Part shown: positions 17,701-25,718 of the stretch, in pieces | How the letters are laid out: each line of letters begins with the position of its first letter | Position numbering within the stretch: position 1 is the stretch's first letter | Assembly: GCA_902496345.1 (NCBI GenBank) | Contig: CABVAP010000002.1 | Coordinates: 1 to 54,575 of the forward strand | Source: an uncultured Eubacteriales bacterium | Lineage (GTDB): Bacteria > Bacillota > Clostridia > Lachnospirales > CAG-274 | Length of the DNA stretch: 54,575 nucleotides | Direction of reading: 5' to 3' | Translations under genes and position numbers: made by a program | Notes under the pieces: model-generated | Databases searched by the model: none | What the model was told of the DNA's origin: nothing | The model's input: only the letters and a program-made list of their open reading frames with translations

Positions 17701-18398
17701 CCCTCAGCTTTTGTTTTGTTAGCAACTTTTTCGATAGAAATAGAAGATATACCAACAGTAGCAGGTTTAGCAGAAGTAGGCATAGCTTTTGGCTCTACTT
17801 CAATTTCAAGGAATTTTTGACCGTCAACAAAAGTAAATTCCCAAGTTTTGTCGTCAGTCCAAGTTGCATAGTTTTGTTTTGGAACAAGTCCAGAACTATC
17901 CCAAGCAGAGTTAGAAGTAAGCTGAGATGCTTGCATACCGTTTGGAGCAACTGTAACATCGCTAGAAGTACAGTTGTCAAGTCTAACAATCATTTTATAA
18001 GCACCAGTTTCAGCTAAGTCTGTTCTAAAAACAAGACCACCATAGTTGTAGTTAGCAGCAACGCTGTTAAGATATGTACCAGAACCGTCTTCAACGATTT
18101 TAGCACCGCTACTTTCCATTGTGATAGAGTCAACACCAAGTTTTCTTGATGGCATAGCACTGTTTTCAGAAACGAAACCATAACCAGTTTCAGAGTTATA
18201 AACAGGAACGCTTGAGTTTAAGTTAATAGCACCGTCGATTTCAGTTGCTGAAAAATTATATAATTTTCCATTTGTAGGAACAGTAGGAACGCTTGAACTT
18301 TCTTCACCGTCAGCCATAGCAAAGCTTGTACAACAAGTCATAGCCATAACCACAGATAAAAGAAAACTCAAAATTCTACTTTTTCTGTTTTTCTGCAT
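14784..18398 (-). CDS. Exported GDSL (CE12-like) esterase with SLH-like modules and dockerin
   Basis: 1204 residues, secreted (signal peptide about 1-29). Order: beta-rich domain 45-225; SGNH/GDSL esterase about 235-470 with GDS (Ser244), MGGRS 279-283, HSAHND 309-314 and DGTHY 445-449 (Asp445, His448), the layout of rhamnogalacturonan acetylesterases; SLH-like modules about 500-730 (for example IEKLIQLGVM and EKAMTPEEFI); beta domains; an InlB-type repeat ending VTISAVFAKG; a Ser/Thr/Glu/Asn linker; and a type I dockerin 1137-1204 with calcium loops DANGDGKVEFND and DVDKNENIDARD. It should deacetylate pectin outside the cell. The dockerin implies a cohesin partner, but none is encoded here. 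AAGGAG nine bases before the ATG. Confidence 0.88.
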   Translation of the reverse strand: MQKNRKSRILSFLLSVVMAMTCCTSFAMADGEESSSVPTVPTNGKLYNFSATEIDGAINLNSSVPVYNSETGYGFVSENSAMPSRKLGVDSITMESSGAKIVEDGSGTYLNSVAANYNYGGLVFRTDLAETGAYKMIVRLDNCTSSDVTVAPNGMQASQLTSNSAWDSSGLVPKQNYATWTDDKTWEFTFVDGQKFLEIEVEPKAMPTSAKPATVGISSISIEKVANKTKAEGEKPTVFVLGDSTEKTYTFEEASMSGWGQIINQMFDLDKVNVINYSMGGRSMRACYTENRFNDLLLTAKEGDFLLLHSAHNDETVDATSRFGRGSTNELYPKWLNDIYIPAMLSRGVHPILVTSMPRTGDGKYSENTSKPNGFNPDSPGFMRAAAKANDKVECVELYANAKKYIDTMGPDRILNIYMSIEAGETPGKTNSGSYANGHPDNKTDGTHYKEAASKVWCQLIAQDIYKQANESSASDTIKELSSYLKDTVKEASASDDWSKVFPERANDVSEKDSTGYYYRNQIEKLIQLGVMEKDASGKFYAEKAMTPEEFISALCSLWGLDLTDEAVKAKFANYQTSNSSTSVELTREVMASIILKAYALRFGFDKDGNYNKPDYMTKYNGSTISPDDPEYDPNLTGAAAQYYPLVGWGNLTDKDDISLEYADDMYKVYTLGLMRSEKDIARGKMKNGTEIEPKVTVTRAKAAKELWFLWVLGQNNVKAENQILTITKDGSTYNDVAKPDKTSIMSDKTVLFSNVDINRTTGLLSVSVDGTVATGDKLNVKVYSQDDSIVTEKNFDITATGKVSAVDTTIEKGQYAVLSVTNAGGEEVSMTRKVVRNELYIPVRSYKVQNVSGIKNGTIGLKNLSEETDTASLADFDEDMKVSLASDDGAIWWKANANVQKDVPVSNQMNLVPTIDMPYTSAKHTTSGEDFTGYVASINGYVDITKERSGFLFTPDSDGILTAYVHNLGATKNFIIAENGKAETEALVSSKDKGLSGQCSLSTPVSAGVTYYISVLGSKGRFAGVSFVSGAPVVSTLAKPGETVQITATPNEGYYVKEVTATDEKGNTITLNSDSSKVTSTFEMPESNVTISAVFAKGSGDNTNESTSESTTENTSENTSENTSEENSESTTETIILGDANGDGKVEFNDASLVLQYVLNKANVTADFKEKAADVDKNENIDARDVASILQFVLNNGNFIFKK

Positions 18399-18452
18399 TA
18401 AAATACACTCCTTTTTAAAAGTCTTAATGTATAATATCTTACTTATGGTTGA

Positions 18453-18461
18453 ATTATAACA
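18453..18461 (-). promoter_or_regulatory. Extended -10 promoter of the dockerin esterase gene
   Basis: Minus strand TGTTATAAT: a perfect TATAAT (18453-18458) with an extended TG one base upstream and no good -35. About 50 bases of leader. Two TACCAGTT copies (plus strand, 18483-18490 and 18507-18514, 24 bases apart) lie just upstream. Confidence 0.45.
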
Positions 18462-18522
18462 TATTTTTCAAAAAAACAAAAGTACCAGTTTAGAAAATTT
18501 TAATAATACCAGTTCATAAAAT

Positions 18523-18555
18523 AAAAAAAGACTGCCGTAAAAAATCACAGCAGTC
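18523..18555 (-). terminator. Intrinsic terminator of apgM
   Basis: Stem GACTGC/GCAGTC (18550-18555 and 18530-18535) followed on the minus strand by seven T. A second perfect hairpin, GTTGTCGA/TCGACAAC, precedes it at 18560-18582. Confidence 0.75.
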
Positions 18556-18656
18556 ATAAGTTGTCGAAAAAAAGTCGACAACCTGTAATATCTTAATATA
18601 CACGTCTTTCTAATATAAAGATGTTTTTAGAAAGCCAAAAATTCTAATATCCTAAA

Positions 18657-19856
18657 TTATTTAAAAAGTCTGTCAATAAACTTGTGACCCTCAGCGATAT
18701 AATTACCGCTTTCTCTACCTTCTCTTTCGTTGTAGTTCCAAGTTTTGTCAAGTTCGTTTGTGCTGTCATAAATCATATAAGGAACAGGAGTACTTGTGTG
18801 AGTTCTACAAGCGATAGGAGTTGGGTGGTCAGGGAGAACAGCAAGTCTAAAATCTTCTCCTGATGCTTTCATTTCGTCATAAACAACTTTAATAACTTTT
18901 TCATCAAGATATTGAATAGCCTTGATTTTGTTTTCAACACTACCTTGATGACCCATTTCGTCAGGTGCTTCAACGTGAATATAAGCAAAATCAAAACCGT
19001 CATTTAAGACAGCATTAACGCCAGCTTTTGCTTTTCCCTCATAGTTTGTGTGGAGTGTAGCGTCAGCACCGTCAACGATAATTACTTTCATTTTAGCACC
19101 AACAGCGATACCTTTAAGAAGGTCAACAGCAGAAACCATAGCACCTTTTTTGTTGTTTTTAGATTCGAAAGAATCAAGGTCAGGTCTAGTACCAGCACCC
19201 CAGAACCAAAGTGAATTAGCCTTGTTAAGACCTTTTTTAGCTCTTTCAACATTAAGAGGGTGATTGTTTAAAATGTCATAACTTTTTTTCATCATCTCTC
19301 TAAAGTCTTTTTGTTCTGGTAAGTAAGGTCCGATAACTTTGCCCAAAATATCGTGAGGTTGAGCAAGGTCGATAACTTCGCCCTTGTCCCAAATAGTAAG
19401 GTGACGATAGCTAGTACCAACATAGAATTTAAATTCATCAGTTTCAAGTTCTTTTTTAACTGCATCGATAAGGATAGCAGCATCTTCAGTTGAGATTTCG
19501 CTTGAACTGTGGTCAATGATAGTTTTTTCTTCATAAGGTAAATCATCATCAGAAACAGTAACAATGTTACATCTTAAAGCAATATCAGTAGCTTTCATAT
19601 CAACGCCAATGCTTAATGCTTCCAATGGTGAACGACCAGAATAATATTTTTCAGGGTTATATCCCATAACAGAAAGGTTAGCAGTGTCGCTACCTGGTTT
19701 CATACCTTCAGGGATAGTGTGAACAGTACCAACTTCAGATTTTTTAGAAAGCATATCCATTGTAGGAGTATTAGCATATTCCAAAGGTGTCTTTCCACCA
19801 AGTTCTTCAATAGGCTCATCAGCCATACCATCGCCTAAAACAACTATGTACTTCAT
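18657..19856 (-). CDS. apgM: Cofactor-independent phosphoglycerate mutase, ApgM type
   Basis: 399 residues, cytoplasmic. It interconverts 2- and 3-phosphoglycerate through a phosphoserine intermediate using two metal ions. Alkaline-phosphatase-superfamily motifs: GDGMAD at 9-14 and GSDTANLS with the nucleophile Ser near residue 56, IVDGADATLHTNYEGK, and the metal ligands in VEAPDEMGHQG and LPDHPTP. This is the archaeal-type ApgM form, common in Clostridia, not the larger GpmI. GGAGG lies eight bases before the ATG at 19856; an in-frame TTG six bases upstream is less well placed. It has its own promoter (19900-19928) and terminator, so it is a single-gene unit. Confidence 0.93.
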   Translation of the reverse strand: MKYIVVLGDGMADEPIEELGGKTPLEYANTPTMDMLSKKSEVGTVHTIPEGMKPGSDTANLSVMGYNPEKYYSGRSPLEALSIGVDMKATDIALRCNIVTVSDDDLPYEEKTIIDHSSSEISTEDAAILIDAVKKELETDEFKFYVGTSYRHLTIWDKGEVIDLAQPHDILGKVIGPYLPEQKDFREMMKKSYDILNNHPLNVERAKKGLNKANSLWFWGAGTRPDLDSFESKNNKKGAMVSAVDLLKGIAVGAKMKVIIVDGADATLHTNYEGKAKAGVNAVLNDGFDFAYIHVEAPDEMGHQGSVENKIKAIQYLDEKVIKVVYDEMKASGEDFRLAVLPDHPTPIACRTHTSTPVPYMIYDSTNELDKTWNYNEREGRESGNYIAEGHKFIDRLFK

Positions 19857-19899
19857 CGTCAAGTCCTCCTAAGATTAAATTCAGATTTAATTCGGTTTA

Positions 19900-19928
19900 A
19901 TTATATCAAAACAGAAAAAACAATGCAA
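19900..19928 (-). promoter_or_regulatory. Promoter of apgM
   Basis: Minus strand TTGCAT (19923-19928), exactly 17 bases, then TATAAT (19900-19905). Leader about 40 bases. Confidence 0.65.
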
Positions 19929-19989
19929 CACTTTAAATAGACAGCCAAACAAAATTTTCAGATAGGTTTTGTCGAACATAAGTATGCTG

Positions 19990-20026
19990 TTTTGTTTTTT
20001 CATTTTGTTTTTTCATTTTGTTTTTA
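19990..20026. repeat. 13-bp tandem repeat, about three copies
   Basis: TTTTGTTTTTTCA occurs twice in full and once almost complete (ending TTTTTA), immediately downstream of the GH5 stop codon on the minus strand. Low complexity, probably slippage. Confidence 0.7.
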
Positions 20027-20031
20027 AGATT

Positions 20032-21129
20032 TTATCTTTTAAAGCTCTGAAAAATAAATTTACCCGTTTCGGTTAGGTCGTTTTCGTTCCAGTTTTCAGG
20101 GTCTGCCCCACTCTTCAAAATAGCAGAAGACTCATTTTTATCACAAAGTGACCAGTTAATTCGGCTTATGCCCTTTGAATCCAAATAGTCAAGCCACTTG
20201 TTAGCCTCATCAAAGTAGTTTCCGTTGTTTCCACTTGCGTCACTTGTACCCCACTCAGTAACAAAAATAGTTGCACCGTTTGCTAAAGCCTTTTCAAGTT
20301 TTGGTTTAAAGTTGTCAAGTTTGTGAGTTCCGGCATAGAAGTGGAAAGAATAAGCTATGTTGTCAAATTGTAATAAATCTTCTGAAGCCTCGTCAACGTC
20401 TTGACTCCAAGTGTTACTACCAACAATAATAAGAGCATCAGGGTCATTTTTTCTAATAACGGGTATAACTTTCTCGGCATAAGGTTTAATGTCGTTTTTC
20501 CAACTAACATCGTGAGGCTCGTTGCATATTTCATAAATCACAGCAGGATTGCCAGAATATTTTTTAGAAACTTCATCAAAAAATTGAATAGCCTCAGCCT
20601 TATGTTTTTGAGGGTTTTGGTCGCTTAAAATATGCCAGTCGATAATAGCATACATATCTAACCTTATAGCATTGTCAACGGCACTATACATAATTGATTT
20701 AGAGTTTTGTTTTTCGTTTTCACCTGTTGTGTATCCACCATATTCTTCGGTGTATATAGCGACACGAAAGACATTAGCACCGTTATTTTTTGTCATCTGT
20801 ATGCTGTGATATTTTGTGTATTGAGGAAACCAAACAATTCCGTGTGTACTCATACCTTTTAGAACAAAAGGGGTTCCATTTTGGTCAACAATTTTTCCGT
20901 TAAGAGCTTTTATTGCCCCGTGAGCAGATACGCCATTTCCTTTTTCAGAATTTTGATTTTCCTGTGCAACTGTAGCCGATTCAGTTGATGTTTCAGATGT
21001 ACTTTCTTTAAGTTCTTTTGAGATAATTCCTTGCTCAATATCATTTTTCTTAGGAGCACAACCGATAGTACCGGCCGAAAACAATACAACTAAAAAAATC
21101 AAAAATACAGTAACTTTGTTTTTAATCAT
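20032..21129 (-). CDS. GH5 endoglucanase-like lipoprotein
   Basis: 365 residues. Lipoprotein signal MIKNKVTVFLIFLVVLFSAG with lipobox GTIGC (Cys24), then a Ser/Thr/Glu linker and one GH5 barrel. Retaining-glycosidase residues: acid/base Glu204 in YEICNEPHD and nucleophile Glu292 in FVTEWGTSD; SFHFYAGTH is also typical. Probably a membrane-anchored endo-beta-1,4-glucanase, although mannanase or xyloglucanase activity cannot be excluded. No carbohydrate-binding module or dockerin is visible. A longer frame begins upstream, but the ATG at 21129 follows GGAGTGAT and opens the signal peptide. It starts 13 bases after the MgtC stop, so it is probably the last gene of the EAL/MgtC/GH5 unit. Confidence 0.88.
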   Translation of the reverse strand: MIKNKVTVFLIFLVVLFSAGTIGCAPKKNDIEQGIISKELKESTSETSTESATVAQENQNSEKGNGVSAHGAIKALNGKIVDQNGTPFVLKGMSTHGIVWFPQYTKYHSIQMTKNNGANVFRVAIYTEEYGGYTTGENEKQNSKSIMYSAVDNAIRLDMYAIIDWHILSDQNPQKHKAEAIQFFDEVSKKYSGNPAVIYEICNEPHDVSWKNDIKPYAEKVIPVIRKNDPDALIIVGSNTWSQDVDEASEDLLQFDNIAYSFHFYAGTHKLDNFKPKLEKALANGATIFVTEWGTSDASGNNGNYFDEANKWLDYLDSKGISRINWSLCDKNESSAILKSGADPENWNENDLTETGKFIFQSFKR

Positions 21130-21142
21130 AAAATCACTCCAA

Positions 21143-21832
21143 TCACTTAACTTCTTCTGCATAAATGATATTATCAAGTAAATTAATTTGAGCCACTATT
21201 TCACCGTGGTCAACCCTTTTCTTTAGGTTAATTTCAACGTATATACATAAGTCTTCTTTATTCTTTTTCTTATCAGCTTTTTCGACAGAATATAGAGCAA
21301 AGTCATTTTCTGTTATGTATCCGATAAGTTGACTCATTCCAGAATGTTTACTAAGTTCAACATAAAGTTCAATAAACTTATTATTTTTATCAGCAAACTT
21401 TTCAAATTTTTGCATAAATGTTGTTGCGATAAAGATAACAAAAAAGCCAAATATAGCACCAACGAAAAAACCACTTCCAACAGCGATACCGATGGCAGCC
21501 GTTGCCCAAAGACTAGCTGCCGTTGTAAGTCCCTTAACTCTTTTACCATTCAAAATGATTGTACCAGCACCAAGGAAGCCGACACCACTTATAACTTGAG
21601 CAGCCATTCTTCCGGGGTCACCAGTCATTTCATATTGCAAAAATAAATATTCATTAGTAACCATAGCAAGGGCAGCACCGACACAGACAAGAGCAAAAGT
21701 TCTAAGTCCGGCAGAACGCTTTCTAAGTCGTCTTTCAAGTCCAATAGTACCCCCCAATAGCACAGCTAAAGAAAGCCTCAAAACTATAGAAACAAAATTA
21801 AATTCACTAATGTATGTCAAAAAATTATCCAC
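21143..21832 (-). CDS. mgtC: MgtC/SapB family membrane protein
   Basis: 229 residues with about four or five N-terminal membrane helices and the family motifs LGGTIGLERR, SAGLRTFALVCVGAAL and QVISGVGFLGAGTI, then a cytoplasmic C-terminal domain of about 85 residues. The family is associated with growth at low magnesium and control of membrane energetics; the molecular activity is unsettled. The start is a GTG at 21832 preceded by AGGTGA. It lies eight bases after the stop of the EAL-domain gene and 13 bases before the GH5 gene, so all three are probably co-transcribed. The reason for that grouping is not apparent from sequence. Confidence 0.9.
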   Translation of the reverse strand: MDNFLTYISEFNFVSIVLRLSLAVLLGGTIGLERRLRKRSAGLRTFALVCVGAALAMVTNEYLFLQYEMTGDPGRMAAQVISGVGFLGAGTIILNGKRVKGLTTAASLWATAAIGIAVGSGFFVGAIFGFFVIFIATTFMQKFEKFADKNNKFIELYVELSKHSGMSQLIGYITENDFALYSVEKADKKKNKEDLCIYVEINLKKRVDHGEIVAQINLLDNIIYAEEVK

Positions 21833-21840
21833 AACGTCAC

Positions 21841-24828
21841 CTATCTTTTATCTTTGTTGCTTTCAACTCTGTCAAGGAACTCATTTTCCGGCATAGGTCT
21901 AGCATATAAGAAACCTTGTGCCAAGTAACAACCAATGCTTTTAAGGAATACAGCCTGTTCTTCTGTTTCAACACCTTCACAGATAACGTTCATATCAAGC
22001 TCTTTCGCCATTTCAACAATCTTGCTAATAATTTTTTGTGCCTTTGTAGAGTTTTCAGATTCCGTAAGGAACTCTCTATCAATTTTAACAACGTCAATAG
22101 GCATTGATTTAAGCATATTAAGAGAAGAGAAGCCAGAGCCAAAGTCATCGACAGAGATAGAAAAACCAAGGGCTTTAACTTTGTTTACAACTTCAAGGGC
22201 AGCCTCTGCATCTATAAATAAATTTTCAGTAAGTTCAAGTTCAACATATTTTGTAGGAACTTTGTATTTATCAATAAGATTTTGAAGACGCTCGATGTAG
22301 AAAGGATTGCTAAGGTGAAGTCTTGACTGATTTACAGAAATAACAATAGGTTCTTTTCCGTTGTCAAGCCAGTCACGAATAAGTTTAAGCACTTCCTCAA
22401 AAACAAAAAAGTCAAGTTCGATAACAAACCCCTCTTTTTCAAATATAGGGATAAACTCACCAGGGTTCATAAAGCCTTTGTCTTTAGAAATCCAGCGAAT
22501 AAGAGCCTCTGCTCCGACAATTTCTTCTGTTTCCATATCAACTTTAGGTTGATAATAAACGACAAATTCCCTATTTTGAAGAGCAGGTTCCATTCTTTCA
22601 ACAATTTCTTTGTATTTTATAATTTTTTCTTCCATAATATTGTCAAAGAAAACAATTTTGTCTTGATTAGCATTTTCAACATCTTTTTTTGCAGTATCAG
22701 CCATATCAATAGCGATTTCAATATTAATATCTTTATTTCTGTCGGTTATTAAATATAACCCACTTTGGAACTTAAATTTAAAGGCAACCCCACCGTCTTC
22801 ATAATAACGAGTTTTTTCATAGAAATTTTCAAGGAACTTAGCACATTCCACTTTTTCATAATAAGGCATAAGTATAATAAAGCCGTCTGTTCTAGATTTA
22901 GCAAGCACTCCACCATAAGGTAAGTGGTGAGTAAGGCTTTCAGCGATATATTTCAAAATCCTATCGCCCACAAATTTACCATAGTTTTCGCAAATAAGTC
23001 TAAATTTAGAAATATCAAGAGCAATAATAGCAAAACTTCTAGTTTCAAAATCATTTAAGTCTATTTTCTTTGCAGCCTCAAGAATAAAACCATTTACATT
23101 CCAAATGTTAGTAATCCTATCAATATATGCAAGATTAAAAATCTTTTCATCATATTTTTTCTTAAAACTGAAAATACGAAATACAACATAAGCACCAACT
23201 ATAATGAGCAAACAAAGCACAACGATAAATGCCAAAGCGTTTCTTTCTATAAACACCAAAATTCCAACATCTTCTTTTTGAAGTATAGTGTACTTAGCAA
23301 TAACATCCTCAACCTCTTCTTGACTTAAATTGTTTATAGCTTTGTTAAGAATAGTCATAAGACGTATATCTTCGTCTTTGCTAACGCCGATACTAACCGG
23401 ATAATTAAATCCAGAATTTATAGTCATTATAACATCGTATAAATTATCTCTTCTTAAAACATCTTCAGCGATGTATGTTGAAACATAAGTTATATCAGCG
23501 TCACCGTTGTTTACAGCCTCAATACATTCTTTTTCGGTCTTATAAAAAACAAGTTGTTTACGGTCATATTTAGATGCTAAAAATCTTTCGGTAAGCAAAT
23601 AATTGTTGACACAGGCAACTTTAAGATTTCTATCTTCTATGCTCTTAATATCTTTGTTTACAACAACAGTATACGGTACAGAGTCCATATATGGCTCTGT
23701 CATCTCAATCCCATTGTTTTCAGCAAAGCTATAATCATAAAAGAAACTACTAATTATGTTCGACTTATCTTTTACTTTTTCAAAAGCCTCTTTGTACGTA
23801 TTACATTCAACAAATTCAACTTGAAGTCCAACTTTTGACATTATACGTCTTACAAGGTCAGGTACAATACCCTCCGCACCATTCTCATCAAAATAAGCTA
23901 TAGGGTCCCTGTTTCCAAGTAAAAGTGCCTTAACCGTTCCATTCTCCTTAATATATGCTTTTTCCTCATCTGTTAAGTACAACACACTTTCATCGTTATT
24001 TCTTTTATAATATTTGTTGTAAACTGTTGAGAAATATGTACTGTCACTAATCCAAATTTGCTCCATAGCTGAATTAAGTTCAGATAAAAGCTCACTGTTA
24101 TTTTTATTTACAGCAAGATAGTAAGTAAACGCACCAAATTCAAAAAGTGTTTTGTGAGTTTCAGTTTTTTGAATCCCCATAGCAGCGATGGCATCTATCT
24201 TACCATCATCTAAAGAATCATAAAGTTCAGCGTATGTTTTAAACTTAACTATTTCAGCAGTAAATCCTTTTTCTTTAACAATGTTATTTATAGACTTTTC
24301 CCAAAAATCCTCGTCAACGATACCAATTTTCATACCGTTATAATTTTTAAAATCATAAGGGTTATATTTTGAGTTTTCAGCCTTTACAACGATAGCTTCA
24401 CTGCCCGTACCCATATTTATTCTAGAAAATTTTACTTTTTCAGCTCTGCTTTGACTGTATAAACAACTGTCGATAAGGTCAATTTCTCCTTTTTCAAGCA
24501 TATCAACACATTGACTTTTGTCGCAACTAACATATTCATAGTTCCAGCCGGCATATTTAGCAATTTCCCTTAAAACTTCATAGCCAAAACCACTTCTGTT
24601 ACCCTTTTCATCTTTGTACATAAAACCATCTAAATAATAATCAGGGACTCTAACAACTCTTTTTTCGTTAGTTCTTTTCACATCTGCTGTTATTGTTTTT
24701 TCAGCACCAGAAGTTGTAGTTTCAATATCATTAGAAGTTGTATTTACTTCTGTATTTTCTGCAAGACTAAAATTAACAAGTCCTAAACAAATAATAAACG
24801 CAAAAATCAAACAACTAACCTTTCTCAT
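21841..24828 (-). CDS. Double solute-binding sensor with degenerate GGDEF and intact EAL domain
   Basis: 995 residues. Signal peptide, then two SBP_bac_3 (amino-acid-binding-type) domains outside the cell (about 60-275 and 295-520), one membrane helix (about 531-552), a GGDEF domain (about 560-735) and an EAL domain (about 745-995). The GGDEF signature is replaced by SRTDG (645-649), so cyclase activity is unlikely. The EAL side keeps EALIRW (774-779), the NQSR and ELTE motifs, DDFGSGFSSL and CEGVETEEQ, so it should hydrolyse cyclic di-GMP in response to an external ligand. An upstream TTG is in frame; I choose the ATG at 24828 behind GGGGGA. First gene of the unit with mgtC and GH5. Confidence 0.92.
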   Translation of the reverse strand: MRKVSCLIFAFIICLGLVNFSLAENTEVNTTSNDIETTTSGAEKTITADVKRTNEKRVVRVPDYYLDGFMYKDEKGNRSGFGYEVLREIAKYAGWNYEYVSCDKSQCVDMLEKGEIDLIDSCLYSQSRAEKVKFSRINMGTGSEAIVVKAENSKYNPYDFKNYNGMKIGIVDEDFWEKSINNIVKEKGFTAEIVKFKTYAELYDSLDDGKIDAIAAMGIQKTETHKTLFEFGAFTYYLAVNKNNSELLSELNSAMEQIWISDSTYFSTVYNKYYKRNNDESVLYLTDEEKAYIKENGTVKALLLGNRDPIAYFDENGAEGIVPDLVRRIMSKVGLQVEFVECNTYKEAFEKVKDKSNIISSFFYDYSFAENNGIEMTEPYMDSVPYTVVVNKDIKSIEDRNLKVACVNNYLLTERFLASKYDRKQLVFYKTEKECIEAVNNGDADITYVSTYIAEDVLRRDNLYDVIMTINSGFNYPVSIGVSKDEDIRLMTILNKAINNLSQEEVEDVIAKYTILQKEDVGILVFIERNALAFIVVLCLLIIVGAYVVFRIFSFKKKYDEKIFNLAYIDRITNIWNVNGFILEAAKKIDLNDFETRSFAIIALDISKFRLICENYGKFVGDRILKYIAESLTHHLPYGGVLAKSRTDGFIILMPYYEKVECAKFLENFYEKTRYYEDGGVAFKFKFQSGLYLITDRNKDINIEIAIDMADTAKKDVENANQDKIVFFDNIMEEKIIKYKEIVERMEPALQNREFVVYYQPKVDMETEEIVGAEALIRWISKDKGFMNPGEFIPIFEKEGFVIELDFFVFEEVLKLIRDWLDNGKEPIVISVNQSRLHLSNPFYIERLQNLIDKYKVPTKYVELELTENLFIDAEAALEVVNKVKALGFSISVDDFGSGFSSLNMLKSMPIDVVKIDREFLTESENSTKAQKIISKIVEMAKELDMNVICEGVETEEQAVFLKSIGCYLAQGFLYARPMPENEFLDRVESNKDKR

Positions 24829-24956
24829 ATAGTATTCCCCCACCAACGAAATTCAAAATAGAATAATTTATCAAAATATTCAAAAAATACTTATATAATG
24901 TCATTTTACAGTTTCATATCTAAAAAATGGCACACCACGAACAATTTTATATTCCT

Positions 24957-24985
24957 ATTATAATAACTTTCTCAAAAAAAAGCAA
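24957..24985 (-). promoter_or_regulatory. Possible promoter of the EAL/mgtC/GH5 unit
   Basis: Minus strand TTGCTT (24980-24985), 17 bases, TATAAT (24957-24962). The -10 is perfect and the -35 matches only in its first half. The leader would be about 120 bases. No clear terminator for the upstream B12 genes was found between 24985 and 25111, so read-through is possible. Confidence 0.45.
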
Positions 24986-25111
24986 TAGTTAAAAAATTTT
25001 ATTTAAAATTTCATAAGAGATTTGATTATTTGTAAAATTTTCAATTACAATTTTAATTATTTGTAAGTACAACTAAGGGGCCAAATCAAAAAATACAAAA
25101 AAATAGATATA

Positions 25112-25690
25112 TCAAAATAATGTTTTAAGTAAAATTTTATCATTTGCGTCATAGAGTTCAAATATAAGCTGTTGACCGTTTTTAGTTTGCCAGTCGAAAA
25201 ACGTCTTATTTTCATCAGAAAATTGCTCAAGTATAGCCATAATTGTACCACCGTGTACAACAAAAATAATGGTATCCAAATCTAAATTTTGTTTGATAAT
25301 GTTTTCAAAACATCGGCAACATCTCTCGCAAAAAGAGCCATAAGATTCACCCTCAGGAAAACCCATTTTACCGCCACTTTCAAGCCACTTTATATATTCG
25401 TTGTTATTTTTAAGTTCCTCATAATTTTTGTTTTCAAAATTTCCAAAATCGCACTCTCTAAGGTCTAAGTGTATCTCGTCAATTTTTGAATAAATAAGTT
25501 CAGCTGTTTGAATACATCTTTTTAGTGGGCTTGAAATAACTTTTGCACTTTCTGTACTTTCTATGTTGTAGTAATTATTTTTTTGAATTTCAGCAATACC
25601 AATTGAGGACAGTTCCTCATCAGTTTTACCTATATATCTTTTTTCGATATTTCCAACAGTTTTCCCGTGACGAATAAAAATTATTTTCAT
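25112..25690 (-). CDS. cobC: Alpha-ribazole phosphatase, CobC/histidine phosphatase family
   Basis: 192 residues, cytoplasmic. The histidine phosphatase fold is shown by FIRHGKTVGN at 6-15, with the nucleophile His8, an SSPLKRCIQTAE block, DFGNFENKNYEEL and VVHGG with the second histidine. Its place at the end of the B12 genes supports removal of the 5'-phosphate of alpha-ribazole phosphate or of the phosphorylated cobamide, rather than a phosphoglycerate mutase role. GGAGG lies close before the ATG. It is 28 bases after the cobT stop and is the last gene of the cluster. Confidence 0.87.
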   Translation of the reverse strand: MKIIFIRHGKTVGNIEKRYIGKTDEELSSIGIAEIQKNNYYNIESTESAKVISSPLKRCIQTAELIYSKIDEIHLDLRECDFGNFENKNYEELKNNNEYIKWLESGGKMGFPEGESYGSFCERCCRCFENIIKQNLDLDTIIFVVHGGTIMAILEQFSDENKTFFDWQTKNGQQLIFELYDANDKILLKTLF

Positions 25691-25718
25691 AGTTCCTCCA
25701 AGAAATATATAGTTTTAT

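Noticed and set aside
19990..20026. CRISPR-like short tandem repeat
   Set aside because: The 13-bp units are directly adjacent without spacers and of low complexity.
25020..25111. Terminator after cobC
   Set aside because: Only AT-only short arms (TAAAATT/AATTTTA) without a stable stem were found.
25112..25690. Phosphoglycerate mutase annotation for the histidine phosphatase
   Set aside because: Fold is shared, but the B12 operon context favours alpha-ribazole phosphatase.
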